A stretch of 64,000 nt of DNA from Nitrosococcus wardiae (GTDB taxonomy: Bacteria > Pseudomonadota > Gammaproteobacteria > Nitrosococcales > Nitrosococcaceae), in assembly GCF_004421105.1 (NCBI RefSeq), contig NZ_CP038033.1, forward strand, positions 1,259,659 to 1,323,658, given 5' to 3'. Both the position numbers and the translations under genes were made by a program. How positions within the stretch are numbered: position 1 is the first letter of the stretch; each line of letters starts with the position of its first letter. Below are positions 44,796-54,005 of this stretch, in pieces. Below the pieces are notes generated by a model. The model worked only from the letters and a program-made list of their open reading frames with translations, ran no database searches and was not told where the DNA came from.

Positions 44796-45389
44796 GGTCT
44801 TTCTGCTTTCTTCTGTTGCTCACGTGGGCATCTATGATATATGGGGGCTTGGATTCTAGCTATCATTCAATTTCAATTGCGTCAGAAGGACGCTATATTA
44901 TCAACACGTTGTATCCTAGCCTCACAACTTTGAGGACCCTCAGCTAAGAAAATCCGGGGGGCAGACGGCCCCAACTGTGGGTTTTTACCCTAGAGGGTTT
45001 ACGGCTCACCAGGGAATTCATCAGAGGCTCCTTAGGTTGACCAGTGACCCTGAGGGCGGGAGTCGTGTATTATTCCAATCCCTTGGAGATCAGAGCCGAA
45101 GGGACTTGGCTTCTGACGATGTTTATTGGCAAAGTGGACGGTTGGGGTATTACCTATGCTTGGCAGGCAAAGAGCTAAATTAAGCAAGCCTAGGAGTGTT
45201 CTCGGGTTAATTTGTTGAAGCAGTAGATGCTTGCAACCAACTCGGTTCTTTTAATTAAACTAAGGCTTTGCCTCCCCCGGGTACCCATAGGCTTAACCTG
45301 GGTCGAGTCTGAGAACTGGCTGTGCAATTTTCCAAGAAGTGAATAATAGAGCATAAAAAAATACCTTTAACTTTAGGAGCGCACGCTTT
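44796..45389. other. 594-base intergenic region upstream of HU
   Basis: No reliable gene is seen. A 68-codon plus frame at 44977-45183 has no ribosome-binding site or recognisable family. A GC-rich block around 45275-45300 contains GGGTACCC. The last 100 bases should hold the HU promoter. The region could encode a small RNA, but no known RNA motif was identified. Confidence 0.3.
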
Positions 45390-45674
45390 ATGAATAAAAC
45401 TGAACTGGTTAATTTCGTTGCCTCAGAGGCCAATCTTTCTCAAGCAGATGCCCAGCGTGCCGTGAATGCGCTGCTCCAGACGATTGAGGAGACTCTGGGT
45501 AAAAAGGGGACGGTCAATTTGGTCGGCTTTGGTTCTTTCTCCGTACAGAATCGGTCCGCCCGTTCAGGTCGGCACCCCCGGACTGGGGAAACGATTACCA
45601 TCCCGGCAACGAATGTGCCTATCTTTAAGCCTGGTAAAGCCCTCAAGGAAGCGGTACAGAAGCGGAAACGATAG
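45390..45674 (+). CDS. hup: HU-family DNA-binding protein
   Basis: A 94-residue nucleoid protein that bends DNA. It opens MNKTELVNFVASEANLSQ; the GFGSFSVQNRSARSGRHPRTGETI signature and the DNA-arm proline region follow (about residues 46-72). Ends with basic residues (KRKR). TAGGAGCG precedes ATG 45390 at a good distance. It is more HU-beta/alpha-like than IHF. Monocistronic. Confidence 0.92.
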   Translation: MNKTELVNFVASEANLSQADAQRAVNALLQTIEETLGKKGTVNLVGFGSFSVQNRSARSGRHPRTGETITIPATNVPIFKPGKALKEAVQKRKR

Positions 45675-45684
45675 TCTTGTCCTA

Positions 45685-45747
45685 GGCGTGGTAGTGGGGC
45701 AAGATTCACCTACGCAATATCTTGTGCTTGTTTCTACTTACCACGCC
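45685..45747 (+). terminator. long two-part hairpin after HU
   Basis: The outer arms GGCGTGGTA (45685-45693) and complement (45739-45747) enclose an inner stem CAAGAT (45700-45705) with 45719-45724. TCTGTCTTTT follows. It starts 11 bases after the HU stop and is probably its terminator or a stability element. Confidence 0.5.
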
Positions 45748-45817
45748 CTCTGTCTTTTCTATCTTAGCAACTTACAATCATTTCTAATCCTTGCCTTTTG
45801 AGAGCTAAGCTTAGATC

Positions 45818-46058
45818 TAAGTACCTATGAATAAGATATGAGGTGTTTTAGGAGCGAACTGGTGGTGTTCCGCAAACCCGTTTTTCCTCCCTAAAAAAAG
45901 GTTGGATGCGCGCCCTCCCTGGCGCGCCCCCTGAGGGGCCTCCTGCGGATGTCCCGATTCGCTCCCGGCGAATCATCGGTGCGGGGACTTCCCTGTCCCC
46001 TGGCTCCACGCCACCAGCTCGCTCCGGGAATACTTCAAAACTTTTACTGAGATACTTA
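45818..46058. mobile_element. MITE copy A (241 bases), TA-flanked
   Basis: A non-coding element starting TAAGTA and ending TACTTA. Its ends form 40-base imperfect inverted repeats (28 of 40 positions match). It shares both ends and an inner block with the inverted copy at 58440-58605. Its middle differs: about 90 bases (about 45892-45982) replace one arm of the hairpin seen in the other copy. TA at each boundary is the pattern of IS630/Tc1-mariner-type insertion. It lies between HU and a small secreted protein gene. Confidence 0.75.
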
Positions 46059-46173
46059 TGGTGAGGAAAAATTGCTTGGCGAGCAATTCAATTGTAGAAG
46101 GGATCGGAGAAGGTAGATTTATCCCTATAAAGCGCCCATAATTTTTTTGCTTGGCTTAATTTTGGGGGGTGTC

Positions 46174-46602
46174 ATGGGAAAAATTATTTTATTTTGTTTG
46201 GCACTTCTCAATATGGGAAGTGTGTGGGCGGGCGATGATCCTCCCCCTGGAATTGAATTTCCTGAACTGGTTATTACCTACCGGTATGAAAATTTCCCTT
46301 CTTTTCCCTCCCATGCCCAGGCCGAGGCCCGCACTCCCAAAGAGGGCAAACGGATACTGGGTAGTGCCAAGATTATAAAGCTGAAGTGGCATGAGGCTGC
46401 CGAAGCAAAGACCCTCGAGTCCTTAATCGTAGAGGAAACTCATTTTGATGATAAGGGGCAAGTTATCTACCGAGCACGCTCAACGTTTAGCGGCGAGGGC
46501 CAGGATATAAAGGAAGAAGGTCAGAAAATCGAGGAAGAAGTCCTTGAGGGTAAAAAACGGTTAGAGCTGTTTTCTTGGTGGCCGATAGGCTCCTTGCCGT
46601 AG
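46174..46602 (+). CDS. small secreted hypothetical protein
   Basis: A 142-residue protein beginning with a signal peptide (GKIILFCLALLNMGSVWA). ATG 46174 follows a GGGGGGTGT tract; a longer frame from 46147 is less suitable. The mature part has an acidic, Lys/Glu-rich C-terminal half (DIKEEGQKIEEEVLEG) and ends in FSWWPIGSLP. No family recognised. It lies 115 bases after MITE copy A and faces the convergent diguanylate cyclase. Confidence 0.6.
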   Translation: MGKIILFCLALLNMGSVWAGDDPPPGIEFPELVITYRYENFPSFPSHAQAEARTPKEGKRILGSAKIIKLKWHEAAEAKTLESLIVEETHFDDKGQVIYRARSTFSGEGQDIKEEGQKIEEEVLEGKKRLELFSWWPIGSLP

Positions 46603-46625
46603 GTAATAGGGACTTAAACAGTATT

Positions 46626-47540
46626 TCAGGTGGCTGAATTCATGCGGGCTAACTTTGACATAGGCATAGGCATGACTTGGTTGCGCCCCAGGGTCTTAGC
46701 CTGATAGAGGGCCATATCCGCTACGGTGATGAGCTTGTCAAGATCCCATTGCTTGTCCACCAACTCGGCTACCCCCATGCTTACCGTTGGCGTGAAAGTT
46801 GAGGACTCCCAAGTGAAACTGGTTGCAGAAAGGGCTCGCTGAATACGCTGGGCCATTGCTAAGGCCCCGTCTAGGTCCACCATAGGCAGTAAGATGACAA
46901 ACTCCTCGCCGCCAAAGCGGCAGATCGTATCGACATTGCGAGTTTGCAACTGCAGTAACTTTGCAATATGTTTAAGGACTCGATCACCTGCTACATGCCC
47001 GTATTTGTCATTGATCTTTTTGAAATAGTCTATATCCAAAATGATAAGTGAAAAAGGCATTTGGTAGCGCTGCCACATTTTGATTTGTTCGCTACCCTTA
47101 GCGATAAGATAGTGCCGATTGTACACCCCGGTAAGTTGATCACGATGGGCTAGGTGTTGAAGGGTTAACACCGAGTGCAAATGGAGATAGCAGAGGCTTG
47201 CGGTCAACCAAACAGCAACGATGGTGAGGGCCCGGTTAATCATCACTGTGTTAAAGGGCATCACTGGATCAGGTGAGATTAATATTCCGCATATAATCAG
47301 TACAGAGCTCAAACCAGCAAACAGCAACAGGGTCAAGGGCGAGCGTGCCGCAAGCCCAATGAATACCACTCCTATATAGGGTACGCTGCTGGTGATCCCT
47401 GGTGGTGTGATACAGTCAAAGATAAATATCAGGGCTGTCAGGAGAATGCCAGTCAATATAAAAAACTTTTGTTCTCTCTCTAGTCTAGCCCTAGGGAGGA
47501 GGAGGAGTCTATTTCTCTCATTTAATGGTGTAATAGCCAA
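46626..47540 (-). CDS. membrane diguanylate cyclase (GGDEF)
   Basis: It makes the second messenger cyclic di-GMP from two GTP. The 304-residue protein has about five N-terminal membrane helices (residues 25-130) and a GGDEF domain (about 140-300). The active site is RFGGEEF, a catalytic variant. RNVD five residues before it matches the RxxD inhibitory I-site, so product feedback is expected. No periplasmic sensor domain is evident; the membrane part is MASE-like and small. Monocistronic. Confidence 0.93.
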   Translation of the reverse strand: MAITPLNERNRLLLLPRARLEREQKFFILTGILLTALIFIFDCITPPGITSSVPYIGVVFIGLAARSPLTLLLFAGLSSVLIICGILISPDPVMPFNTVMINRALTIVAVWLTASLCYLHLHSVLTLQHLAHRDQLTGVYNRHYLIAKGSEQIKMWQRYQMPFSLIILDIDYFKKINDKYGHVAGDRVLKHIAKLLQLQTRNVDTICRFGGEEFVILLPMVDLDGALAMAQRIQRALSATSFTWESSTFTPTVSMGVAELVDKQWDLDKLITVADMALYQAKTLGRNQVMPMPMSKLARMNSAT

Positions 47541-47744
47541 AGCAAAATAAAGGATAGTAATAAGGATACTAAATTAAATTTATCGTCTTCTTTTTATAGA
47601 CGATAACTAGCCATTTGCAAAACTTAATATGATGGTAAGTATGGCTTTAGCCCCTAAGACACAGTAGTCTGTGATTTCGGTCTCATTCTGACAGTGAGAG
47701 CAGGGTGCCAAAGCGAGCCCGCGACAGTTCCCAACTTAAATGCT

Positions 47745-48365
47745 TCAAGGCCGGTTTACCTTAACCACGACAAAGGCCCCCCCGCCGTAACTAGCGCGTA
47801 AGGGTTCGATCTCGCGGGTCTCCTCTAACGTCTTCGATAAGGTCTGCACCCAAACCGGCTCACTGAAACCTGTATCGTGTAGCAGCTGTTCCACTTCGGC
47901 TGCCGAGAAAAAGGTCGCGTCACGATAGAACACATTCTCGGCCTGATGGGCCAGATAGTGTTGACCAAGTTCGCTGGTGCGATCGATAAAACCGATTACC
48001 AGCGCGCCGCCGGATTTCAAAACACGGTGTGCCTCCCGCAGCATCGCGCCAGCGTCATCGACGAAGCAGATGGTGGTGACACACAGCGCATAGTCAAAAC
48101 TGTGATCCGCAAAAGGCAGTGCTTCAGCAATACTCTGAACTACCGAAATGCCCCTCTTTGAGGCATAAGCGAGTACTTCGTGTGCTGGGTCGATGCCTGC
48201 CTGGACGCCCAACGGGGCGGCGAAGCGTCCGGTGCCGACTCCGATGGACAGGCCCAGACCGCGCCAGGGTAACAGGGCTCGGACGGCCAGTAACTCCGAG
48301 TGGTAGGCCGCAGCATGACGCAGAAACCATTCATCATAGCGTTGGTGATGAAGTTCAAAGGACAT
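47745..48365 (-). CDS. class I SAM-dependent methyltransferase
   Basis: A 206-residue methyltransferase of the Methyltransf_11 type. The SAM-binding LSIGVGTGRFAAPLG (motif I) and acidic GIDPAHEVL follow the N-terminal helix, then SFDYALCVTTICFVDD and REAHRVLKSGGALVIGFID. Substrate unknown. GC content appears higher than in the flanking intergenic sequence and its codon choice looks different, so transfer is possible. ATG 48365 is preferred over 48377 because GAGA precedes it closely. Confidence 0.85.
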   Translation of the reverse strand: MSFELHHQRYDEWFLRHAAAYHSELLAVRALLPWRGLGLSIGVGTGRFAAPLGVQAGIDPAHEVLAYASKRGISVVQSIAEALPFADHSFDYALCVTTICFVDDAGAMLREAHRVLKSGGALVIGFIDRTSELGQHYLAHQAENVFYRDATFFSAAEVEQLLHDTGFSEPVWVQTLSKTLEETREIEPLRASYGGGAFVVVKVNRP

Positions 48366-48807
48366 CGTTCTCGGCATGATCAGAGCAGCTCCCGCAGGGC
48401 CGCAGCTGGGAATGATTCAGGCTAGGGTTAGTGCGATGCTTTTGTACGCATACATGGCAAATACCGCCCCAGTCCACTATGTTGTTTCGAACCCTACAAA
48501 AGATGTAACTACAGCATGGACCTTTGTTAATTTGTTGCCATCGCCTTTCTCTCCGAAGAAACAGGATTTCCACAATGAGATTGGGGATGTCTGAGTGTGC
48601 ACCCGTATTATGGTACTCTTTCTATGTGCTCAGAAGCGAGGGTAAATTGATTTCATTGAGAAGGCGTGGCTTGATCCCGGCTTGGTGTTCTCTTTCGGGA
48701 CCACGGCCGACAAAAAATGACAAAATGGAAAGAAAATAAGATTGGGAAAAAAGCTTTTAGAACAATTTCTTGCGTGGTCTAGGGTAGTCTGCTATGGTTT
48801 ATAAATC
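48366..48807. other. 442-base intergenic region
   Basis: No gene or known RNA is recognised. Several short frames of 66-73 codons (for example 48376-48594) have no ribosome-binding site and no coding character. The segment near 48660-48720 is followed by AT-rich sequence before the tRNA gene end. Confidence 0.3.
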
Positions 48808-48894
48808 TGGTGCCGAGGAGAGGACTTGAACCTCCATGGGGTTTCCCCCACATGGACCTGAACCATGCGCGTCTACCAATTCCGCCACCTCGGC
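48808..48894 (-). tRNA. tRNA-Leu (anticodon CAG), CCA encoded
   Basis: The minus-strand RNA starts GCCGAGGTGGCGGAATTGG and ends CTCGGCACCA. The anticodon stem CATGG/CCATG closes the loop TTCAGGT with anticodon CAG. A long variable arm (TGGGGG/CCCC type) and TTCAAGTCC T-loop are those of leucine tRNA. Length 87 with the encoded CCA. Confidence 0.95.
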
Positions 48895-48903
48895 ATAGAC
48901 ACC

Positions 48904-48909
48904 ATTATA
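48904..48909 (-). promoter_or_regulatory. -10 box of tRNA-Leu
   Basis: The minus strand reads TATAAT about ten bases before the mature tRNA 5' end, a consensus -10. No good -35 is seen. A small palindrome, GCCTA and its complement (48916-48929), lies upstream. Confidence 0.55.
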
Positions 48910-48974
48910 GCGATGCCTAAGTATAGGCACTTTCGAGCAAACGCGAACTGTACCGACCCTAAAATAACTTGTCA

Positions 48975-51146
48975 ATGAGCGACTGGAGAAAGAAAGACCC
49001 CTATTTTGCCCGTGAGGCCCAAAAGTATGGGCAGCCTATCCCGAGCCGGGAATACATCATTCAATGCTTGGAGCGGCAAGGCAGGCCCATGACCCGTAAG
49101 GAGCTCATAAAAAAGCTAGGGCTTGATAGCGACGAGGAAACACGGGAAGCGTTTCGCCGCCGTCTGCGCGCTATGGAGCGAGACGGTCAGCTGATGCGTA
49201 ACCGCCGCCGTGCCTATGGATTGGTCCATAAGATGGATCTAGTGCGGGGGCGGGTGATAGGCCACCGGGATGGTTATGGTTTCCTGGTACCTGACGAAGG
49301 AGGGGAAGATCTTTATCTTTCCGCCCGGCAGATGCGCACTGTCCTACATGGGGATCGTGTCGTGGCCCAGGTTATTGGGATCGACCGACGTGGACGCCGT
49401 GAAGGTGCCGTGGTGGAAGTATTGGAGCGGAATAATCACCAGGTCGTAGGCCGTTTTATTGCAGAGGATAAATTTGGTTTTTTGGTGCCCAGCAATCAGC
49501 GTATCAACCAAGATATTCTGATTCCTCCGGAGCATCAGAAGGGGGCTCAGGACAGTCAAATTGTGGTTGCCGAGATCACCGAGCAACCCACGGCTAAACG
49601 CCAGCCTATGGGCAAGATTGTGGAAGTGCTCGGTGATCACATGGCGCCCGGGATGGAGGTGGATGTTGCTATCCAAACTTATGGTCTACCCCATGTTTGG
49701 CCCGAGGAAGTGCTGGCTGAGACCAAAGCTTTTAAAACCACGGTTCCGAAGGAAGCTAAGGCGGGACGTTTAGACTTGCGGGATCTGCCCCTGGTGACCA
49801 TTGATGGCGAGGATGCCCGGGACTTTGATGATGCCGTTTATGCGGAGCGGGACGGTCAGGGTTGGCGCTTGTGGGTGGCGATTGCCGATGTCTCCTGGTA
49901 TGTGCGGCCTTCTTCTGCCCTCGAGGCCGAGGCCGGGGAGCGGGGCAACTCGGTTTATTTCCCCAACCGGGTGATCCCCATGTTGCCTGAAGTGTTGTCT
50001 AATGGGTTGTGTTCCCTCAACCCTGAAGTGGATCGTCTGTGTTTGGTCTGTGAAATGACGATCGGTCCACGGGGGGGATTAAAGGGTTTTCGCTTTCATT
50101 CTGGAGTGATGCGATCGGCGGCCCGGTTAACCTATAACCAGGTTGCGGCCATGCTGTTAGACGGCGATCAGGGGCTGCAAAAGCGCTATAAGGCCGTGCT
50201 CCCAGGGCTTGAAACCATGTATGCCCTTTATCAGGCATTGCGCAAAGCCCGGACCCGGCGCGGGGCCATTGACTTTGAAATGGGCGAAACCCAAATCGTT
50301 TTTGATAAGACCCAAAAGATTAAGGATATTCGGCCTTTGGTGCGCAATGATGCCCATCGGCTGATTGAAGAGTTTATGATCTTGGCCAATGTTGCCGCAG
50401 CCCGCTTCCTGACTAAGCATAAGGTTCCCACGCTTTTTCGTGTCCACGAACCGCCAGAAGAAGATAAATTGGCCGATTTACATGATTTTCTCGCCGAGTT
50501 GGGGTTGGCGTTGGGGGGCGGGGACTCCTCCCCGGCCCCTAAAGATTTTGCCCGCTTCTTGCTGTCCATTGAGGATCGTCCAGATGCCCACCTTATCCAG
50601 ACTGTGGTCCTGCGCAGTTTTAAGCAAGCCATTTATAGCCCTGAAAATAATGGCCATTTTGGGTTGGCCTTAGATGCCTATACCCACTTCACCTCTCCCA
50701 TACGGCGCTATCCTGATTTGTTGGTGCACCGGGCTATTCGCCACGTGCTAGAGCAAAAATCCCCGAAAATGTTCCTCTATACCAAGGATGAGATGACCAA
50801 TCTGGGGGAGCATTGTTCCATGAGTGAGCGCCGCGCCGATGATGCAACCCGGGATGCCGTGGACTGGCTCAAGTGCGAATATATGATGGACAAAGTCGGC
50901 GAGTCCTTTGAAGGTCTGATCACCGGGGTTACTGCCTTTGGCCTATTTGTGGAGCTTAGTAACATTTATGTTGAAGGACTGGTCCATGTCACCGCCCTTG
51001 GCAACGATTATTTCCATTTCGATCCTGTGGGCCGCCGCCTCCTGGGAGAGCGCACCCGCAAGGTTTACCGTTTGGCCGATAAAGTCCAGGTCACTGTCGT
51101 TCGGGTCGATCTGGATGAGAAAAAGATTGATCTGGAATTGGCATGA
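48975..51146 (+). CDS. rnr: ribonuclease R
   Basis: A 3'-to-5' exoribonuclease of 723 residues that degrades structured RNA. The order is an N-terminal winged-helix (RPMTRKELIKKLGL), cold-shock domains (about 80-230), the RNB catalytic domain (about 260-590; metal-site GEDARDFDDAVYAERDG) and an S1 domain at the C-terminus (FEGLITGVTAFGLFVELSNIYVEGLVHVT). The Lys-rich C-terminal tail of E. coli RNase R is absent: the protein ends soon after S1 (KKIDLELA). ATG 48975 is preferred to the TTG two codons upstream; no strong ribosome-binding site. Confidence 0.95.
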   Translation: MSDWRKKDPYFAREAQKYGQPIPSREYIIQCLERQGRPMTRKELIKKLGLDSDEETREAFRRRLRAMERDGQLMRNRRRAYGLVHKMDLVRGRVIGHRDGYGFLVPDEGGEDLYLSARQMRTVLHGDRVVAQVIGIDRRGRREGAVVEVLERNNHQVVGRFIAEDKFGFLVPSNQRINQDILIPPEHQKGAQDSQIVVAEITEQPTAKRQPMGKIVEVLGDHMAPGMEVDVAIQTYGLPHVWPEEVLAETKAFKTTVPKEAKAGRLDLRDLPLVTIDGEDARDFDDAVYAERDGQGWRLWVAIADVSWYVRPSSALEAEAGERGNSVYFPNRVIPMLPEVLSNGLCSLNPEVDRLCLVCEMTIGPRGGLKGFRFHSGVMRSAARLTYNQVAAMLLDGDQGLQKRYKAVLPGLETMYALYQALRKARTRRGAIDFEMGETQIVFDKTQKIKDIRPLVRNDAHRLIEEFMILANVAAARFLTKHKVPTLFRVHEPPEEDKLADLHDFLAELGLALGGGDSSPAPKDFARFLLSIEDRPDAHLIQTVVLRSFKQAIYSPENNGHFGLALDAYTHFTSPIRRYPDLLVHRAIRHVLEQKSPKMFLYTKDEMTNLGEHCSMSERRADDATRDAVDWLKCEYMMDKVGESFEGLITGVTAFGLFVELSNIYVEGLVHVTALGNDYFHFDPVGRRLLGERTRKVYRLADKVQVTVVRVDLDEKKIDLELA

Positions 51147-51167
51147 GGCGTTGCTTTAAAACATTTT

Positions 51168-52745
51168 TTAGGCCCGTACCTGGAAATTGCGCATCATGTC
51201 CAAGTCTTCATGTTCCATATTATGGCAGTGGTATAAGAACAGCCCTTCATAGTCCTCAAAGGGCTTCAACAGGGTCACTTTTTCTCCCGGCATGACCAGC
51301 ACCGTATCCCGCCACCCACTGGTGATGAACCCCTCGTTGAGGCTGGCATAACCTTGTTGGAACCCTGGTAATACTTCCCGCTTTACGATTTGAAAGGGTT
51401 GTCCATGAATATGCATGGGATGGGGCATCATCATGCCACGAGCCCGCCGGTCTCGGTTCACAAACTCCATCAGCTGCAAGGAATTAGTTTGACCACCTCC
51501 TCGTCCTCGTCGGCGACGGCGGTCATACGGAAGGAACGGCCATTGAGACGCGGTGAATGGGGTCGCACGGAGAGCCGGATGGTTCGGGGAGGATCGGCAT
51601 TCTCTGCCTCTTGTACCCGATAGCTCCGAACAGTGGATAGGCGCTCTGGCAATTTCTGATTTTCCTCCTCTTTGCGTACTACCCGGACCTTCATGATGGA
51701 GAAGCCGGCACCATTAGGTAAGGTACCGCCGCCATGGCCATGCATTCCCCTGCCGCGACCTCCTCCCATGCCACCGCCCATGTGGGGCATGGCCCCGGAG
51801 AAGGGAAAACTTTGCAGCTTTATTTCAGAGCCTACCTTGCGCCCGCTGAAATCCATCCAGAGTTCAACACGTTCAGCGGGGGCGAGAGTCACATAGGGAT
51901 AGCGCTCAGGTTTTTCTAACAGTCCCCCATCGCTGGCGATGACGGTTACCGGGGTGCCATCGCTCCAAGCGAGTTTGTAGATGCGAGAATTGGAGCCGTT
52001 GAGTATCCGCAGTCGGTAGGCGCGAGTGGCTACCGGGAGCTCAAAATCGGGAAAGCCGTTGACCAGGATGTGATCGCCAAGAAATCCTGTCATCCGATCG
52101 TGCATCCCGCGAACATACTGGAGTTCATTCCGGTGGCCGAACCGGCGGTCCTGAATAACCAGAGGAATTTCGTAGTCGCCACCCGGCAGGTTGAGGGTGC
52201 GTTCCTCCTCGTCGCTGACTAGCAGCAAGCCGGCAAGGCCAAAGTAAACCCGGTGCCCGGTGACTCGATGGGTATGGGAGTGATACCCGTAGGTGCCGGC
52301 ACGGTTGAGAACCTGGAAATCGTAGCTATAAGTCTGTCCTTGATCGATGGCATAACGGGGATGGCCATCTGATTTTTCTGGAACGTGGAGACCATGCTGG
52401 TGGACAACACAGGGGCTAGGAACATTGTTGTGGAAGTGAATACGAACCTTTTGCCTTATTCCGGAGCCGCAGAATCGGCCCTAGATAGCTGCCAGGAATT
52501 TCTTCTACCGTTCCCTCAGGGCCATTGAGCAGTTTTGCCGAGAATTTCCATACTTTTGTTGGTGAACCCGACAAGATAGGAATTTCTGTGACCTGGGCGG
52601 TCATCCTAATTTCTACATCAGGATTTGAGAACAGGTAGGCATCGTTTTTCGGACTGGCTCCTGCCCATAGCCATTTGGGCGTCAGGGCCATGGTAGCGGC
52701 CCCCATCCCTGTATACTGTAAAAATTTCCGCCGCTTAATCTTCAT
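51168..52745 (-). pseudogene. multicopper oxidase, interrupted by two frameshifts
   Basis: A Tat-type signal (KRRKFLQYTGMGAATMALTP) starts at ATG 52745, followed by a three-domain oxidase. All four copper motifs can be read: VVHQHGLHVP, YGYHSHTHR, HPMHIHGQPF and LYHCHNMEHEDLDM. They lie in different frames. After LRNKAK (about 52450) one extra base shifts the frame; the next part continues as VRIHFHNNVPSPC. Near 51483, after DEEVVKL, one base is lost and reading returns to the first frame (LQLMEFVNRD). The uncorrected product stops after 109 residues (TAG at 52416). A Met/His/Gly-rich insert (PHMGGGMGGGRGRG) suggests copper-related function. Its start overlaps the psd stop by one base. Either a young pseudogene or sequencing errors. 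Confidence 0.85.
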
Positions 52746-53665
52746 TAGGTACTTGCCTGCTGTCTTTCTGCATCTATCTGGACGGTAGTGGTGAGCTGGC
52801 CTAGGGTTTGTCCCATAAGTATCCGCGATTCCGGTTGCAAGCTGGACTGCCAATGGATCATTCCCGGCGGTAAGATTAAGATAACGGTAGAGCCCATGTT
52901 AAAGCGTCCCATTTCTTGACCTTTTTCCAGGGGGAGGGCTTTATCTCCTTCATAAAGCCAGTGGCCGGGTTGGTGCCGGTAAGGCGGGGTGATTTGGCCA
53001 GCCCATACGGTTTCGATACTGCCAACAAAAATAGCACCCACCAATACCATGGCCAGGGGACCCGCTTCAGTTTCAAAGATACTGACCACCCGTTCGTTAC
53101 GGGCAAAAAGATTAGGAATTCCGTTGACGGTTTTAGGGCTGACTGAAAATAATCGGCCTGGTAAATAGGCCATTTCCCGTAAGCGACCTGGCAGGGGCAT
53201 ATGAATGCGATGATAATCTTTTGGGGAAAGATAAAGCGTTGCAAATTGGCCATCGCGGAAGGGGGCGGCCCGGATTTCAGAGCCACCCAGCAGGTCTACC
53301 AGGCCGTAGCTCCAGCCTTTAGCTTGGATCAAGCGGCCAGCGGTAAGGGATCCGAGTTGACTGATATGCCCGTCCACCGGAGAAACGACTGCATCCGCTA
53401 TATCTGCTATGGGCCGTGCGCCTTCAGCAAGGGCGCGGGTGAAGAAAGCATTAAAGTTTGGATAATCTTTGGGGGAGGAGGATTCTGCCTCTTCCATGTT
53501 AACTCCAAAAATCCGAGCAAATAGGCGAATTTGGAGGCCCGTTAGCCAGCTGATCCGATGTCGGGTCAGCCGATACATTAGATGGGACAGCGTATGCTGA
53601 GGTAGTAAGTGTTGATAGAGGCTGAGAAGCCAGTCTCTGAGTCGGTGTGGGACAGCGCTCGCCAT
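52745..53665 (-). CDS. psd: phosphatidylserine decarboxylase proenzyme
   Basis: A pyruvoyl enzyme of 306 residues that makes phosphatidylethanolamine at the inner membrane. The self-cleavage site is FNMGSTVI (about residue 265; usual LGST reads MGST). The Asp-His-Ser triad is seen in SPVDGHI (about 94) and YHRIHMPLPG (about 153). It is directly followed (TAATG overlap) by the multicopper oxidase remnant, so both were one transcript. Confidence 0.94.
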   Translation of the reverse strand: MASAVPHRLRDWLLSLYQHLLPQHTLSHLMYRLTRHRISWLTGLQIRLFARIFGVNMEEAESSSPKDYPNFNAFFTRALAEGARPIADIADAVVSPVDGHISQLGSLTAGRLIQAKGWSYGLVDLLGGSEIRAAPFRDGQFATLYLSPKDYHRIHMPLPGRLREMAYLPGRLFSVSPKTVNGIPNLFARNERVVSIFETEAGPLAMVLVGAIFVGSIETVWAGQITPPYRHQPGHWLYEGDKALPLEKGQEMGRFNMGSTVILILPPGMIHWQSSLQPESRILMGQTLGQLTTTVQIDAERQQAST

Positions 53666-54005
53666 AAATTTAATCCTTAGTCATTACCATCATGGTATTT
53701 TAAATGAAATTGGGAAGAAAACCTTGACTAGTTGGATTGCTCTGAGAAACATAGATGGGGGGTGGCAAATGGTAGAATCGGATTTTTAATACGGTTAGGA
53801 CTGACACGAAAGGTTCGGAATCGTCATGCCCGCCAAAACGGGGATCCAGTTTTTCAGGTAGTGATTAGATTCCGGCTTACGCGGAAATGGCAAACTGCGT
53901 CAGTCCAGACGGTATTTTTTGGCTATTTCTTGCCGAGATAATAGGAGACAATGATATCTTGCCGCTATTTGGCATTATTACAAGCAAGGGACAGACTGTA
54001 ATTTG
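53666..54005. repeat. intergenic region with a degenerate palindromic repeat
   Basis: Within this 340-base spacer between psd (minus) and gspE (plus), TCATGCCCGCCAAAACGGGG (about 53824-53843) and GATTCCGGCTTACGCGGAAA (about 53867-53886) are degenerate inverted arms of a type common between bacterial genes. The rest should contain both promoters. No frame is supported. Confidence 0.4.

Noticed and set aside
44977-45183. 68-codon plus frame upstream of HU
   Set aside because: No ribosome-binding site, signal or recognisable similarity; Ser/Gly/Arg-rich composition of a chance frame.
44796-45389. 6S RNA or another housekeeping RNA in the HU upstream gap
   Set aside because: I looked for 6S, RNase P, SRP and tmRNA signatures and could not match any conserved core.
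52219-52425. Separate small gene inside the multicopper oxidase
   Set aside because: It is an out-of-frame reading. The frame giving VVHQHGLHVP and YGYHSHTHR runs uninterrupted through this stretch.
52440-52452. Programmed +1 frameshift in the multicopper oxidase
   Set aside because: No known slippery sequence is present, and a second, opposite shift near 51483 would also be needed.
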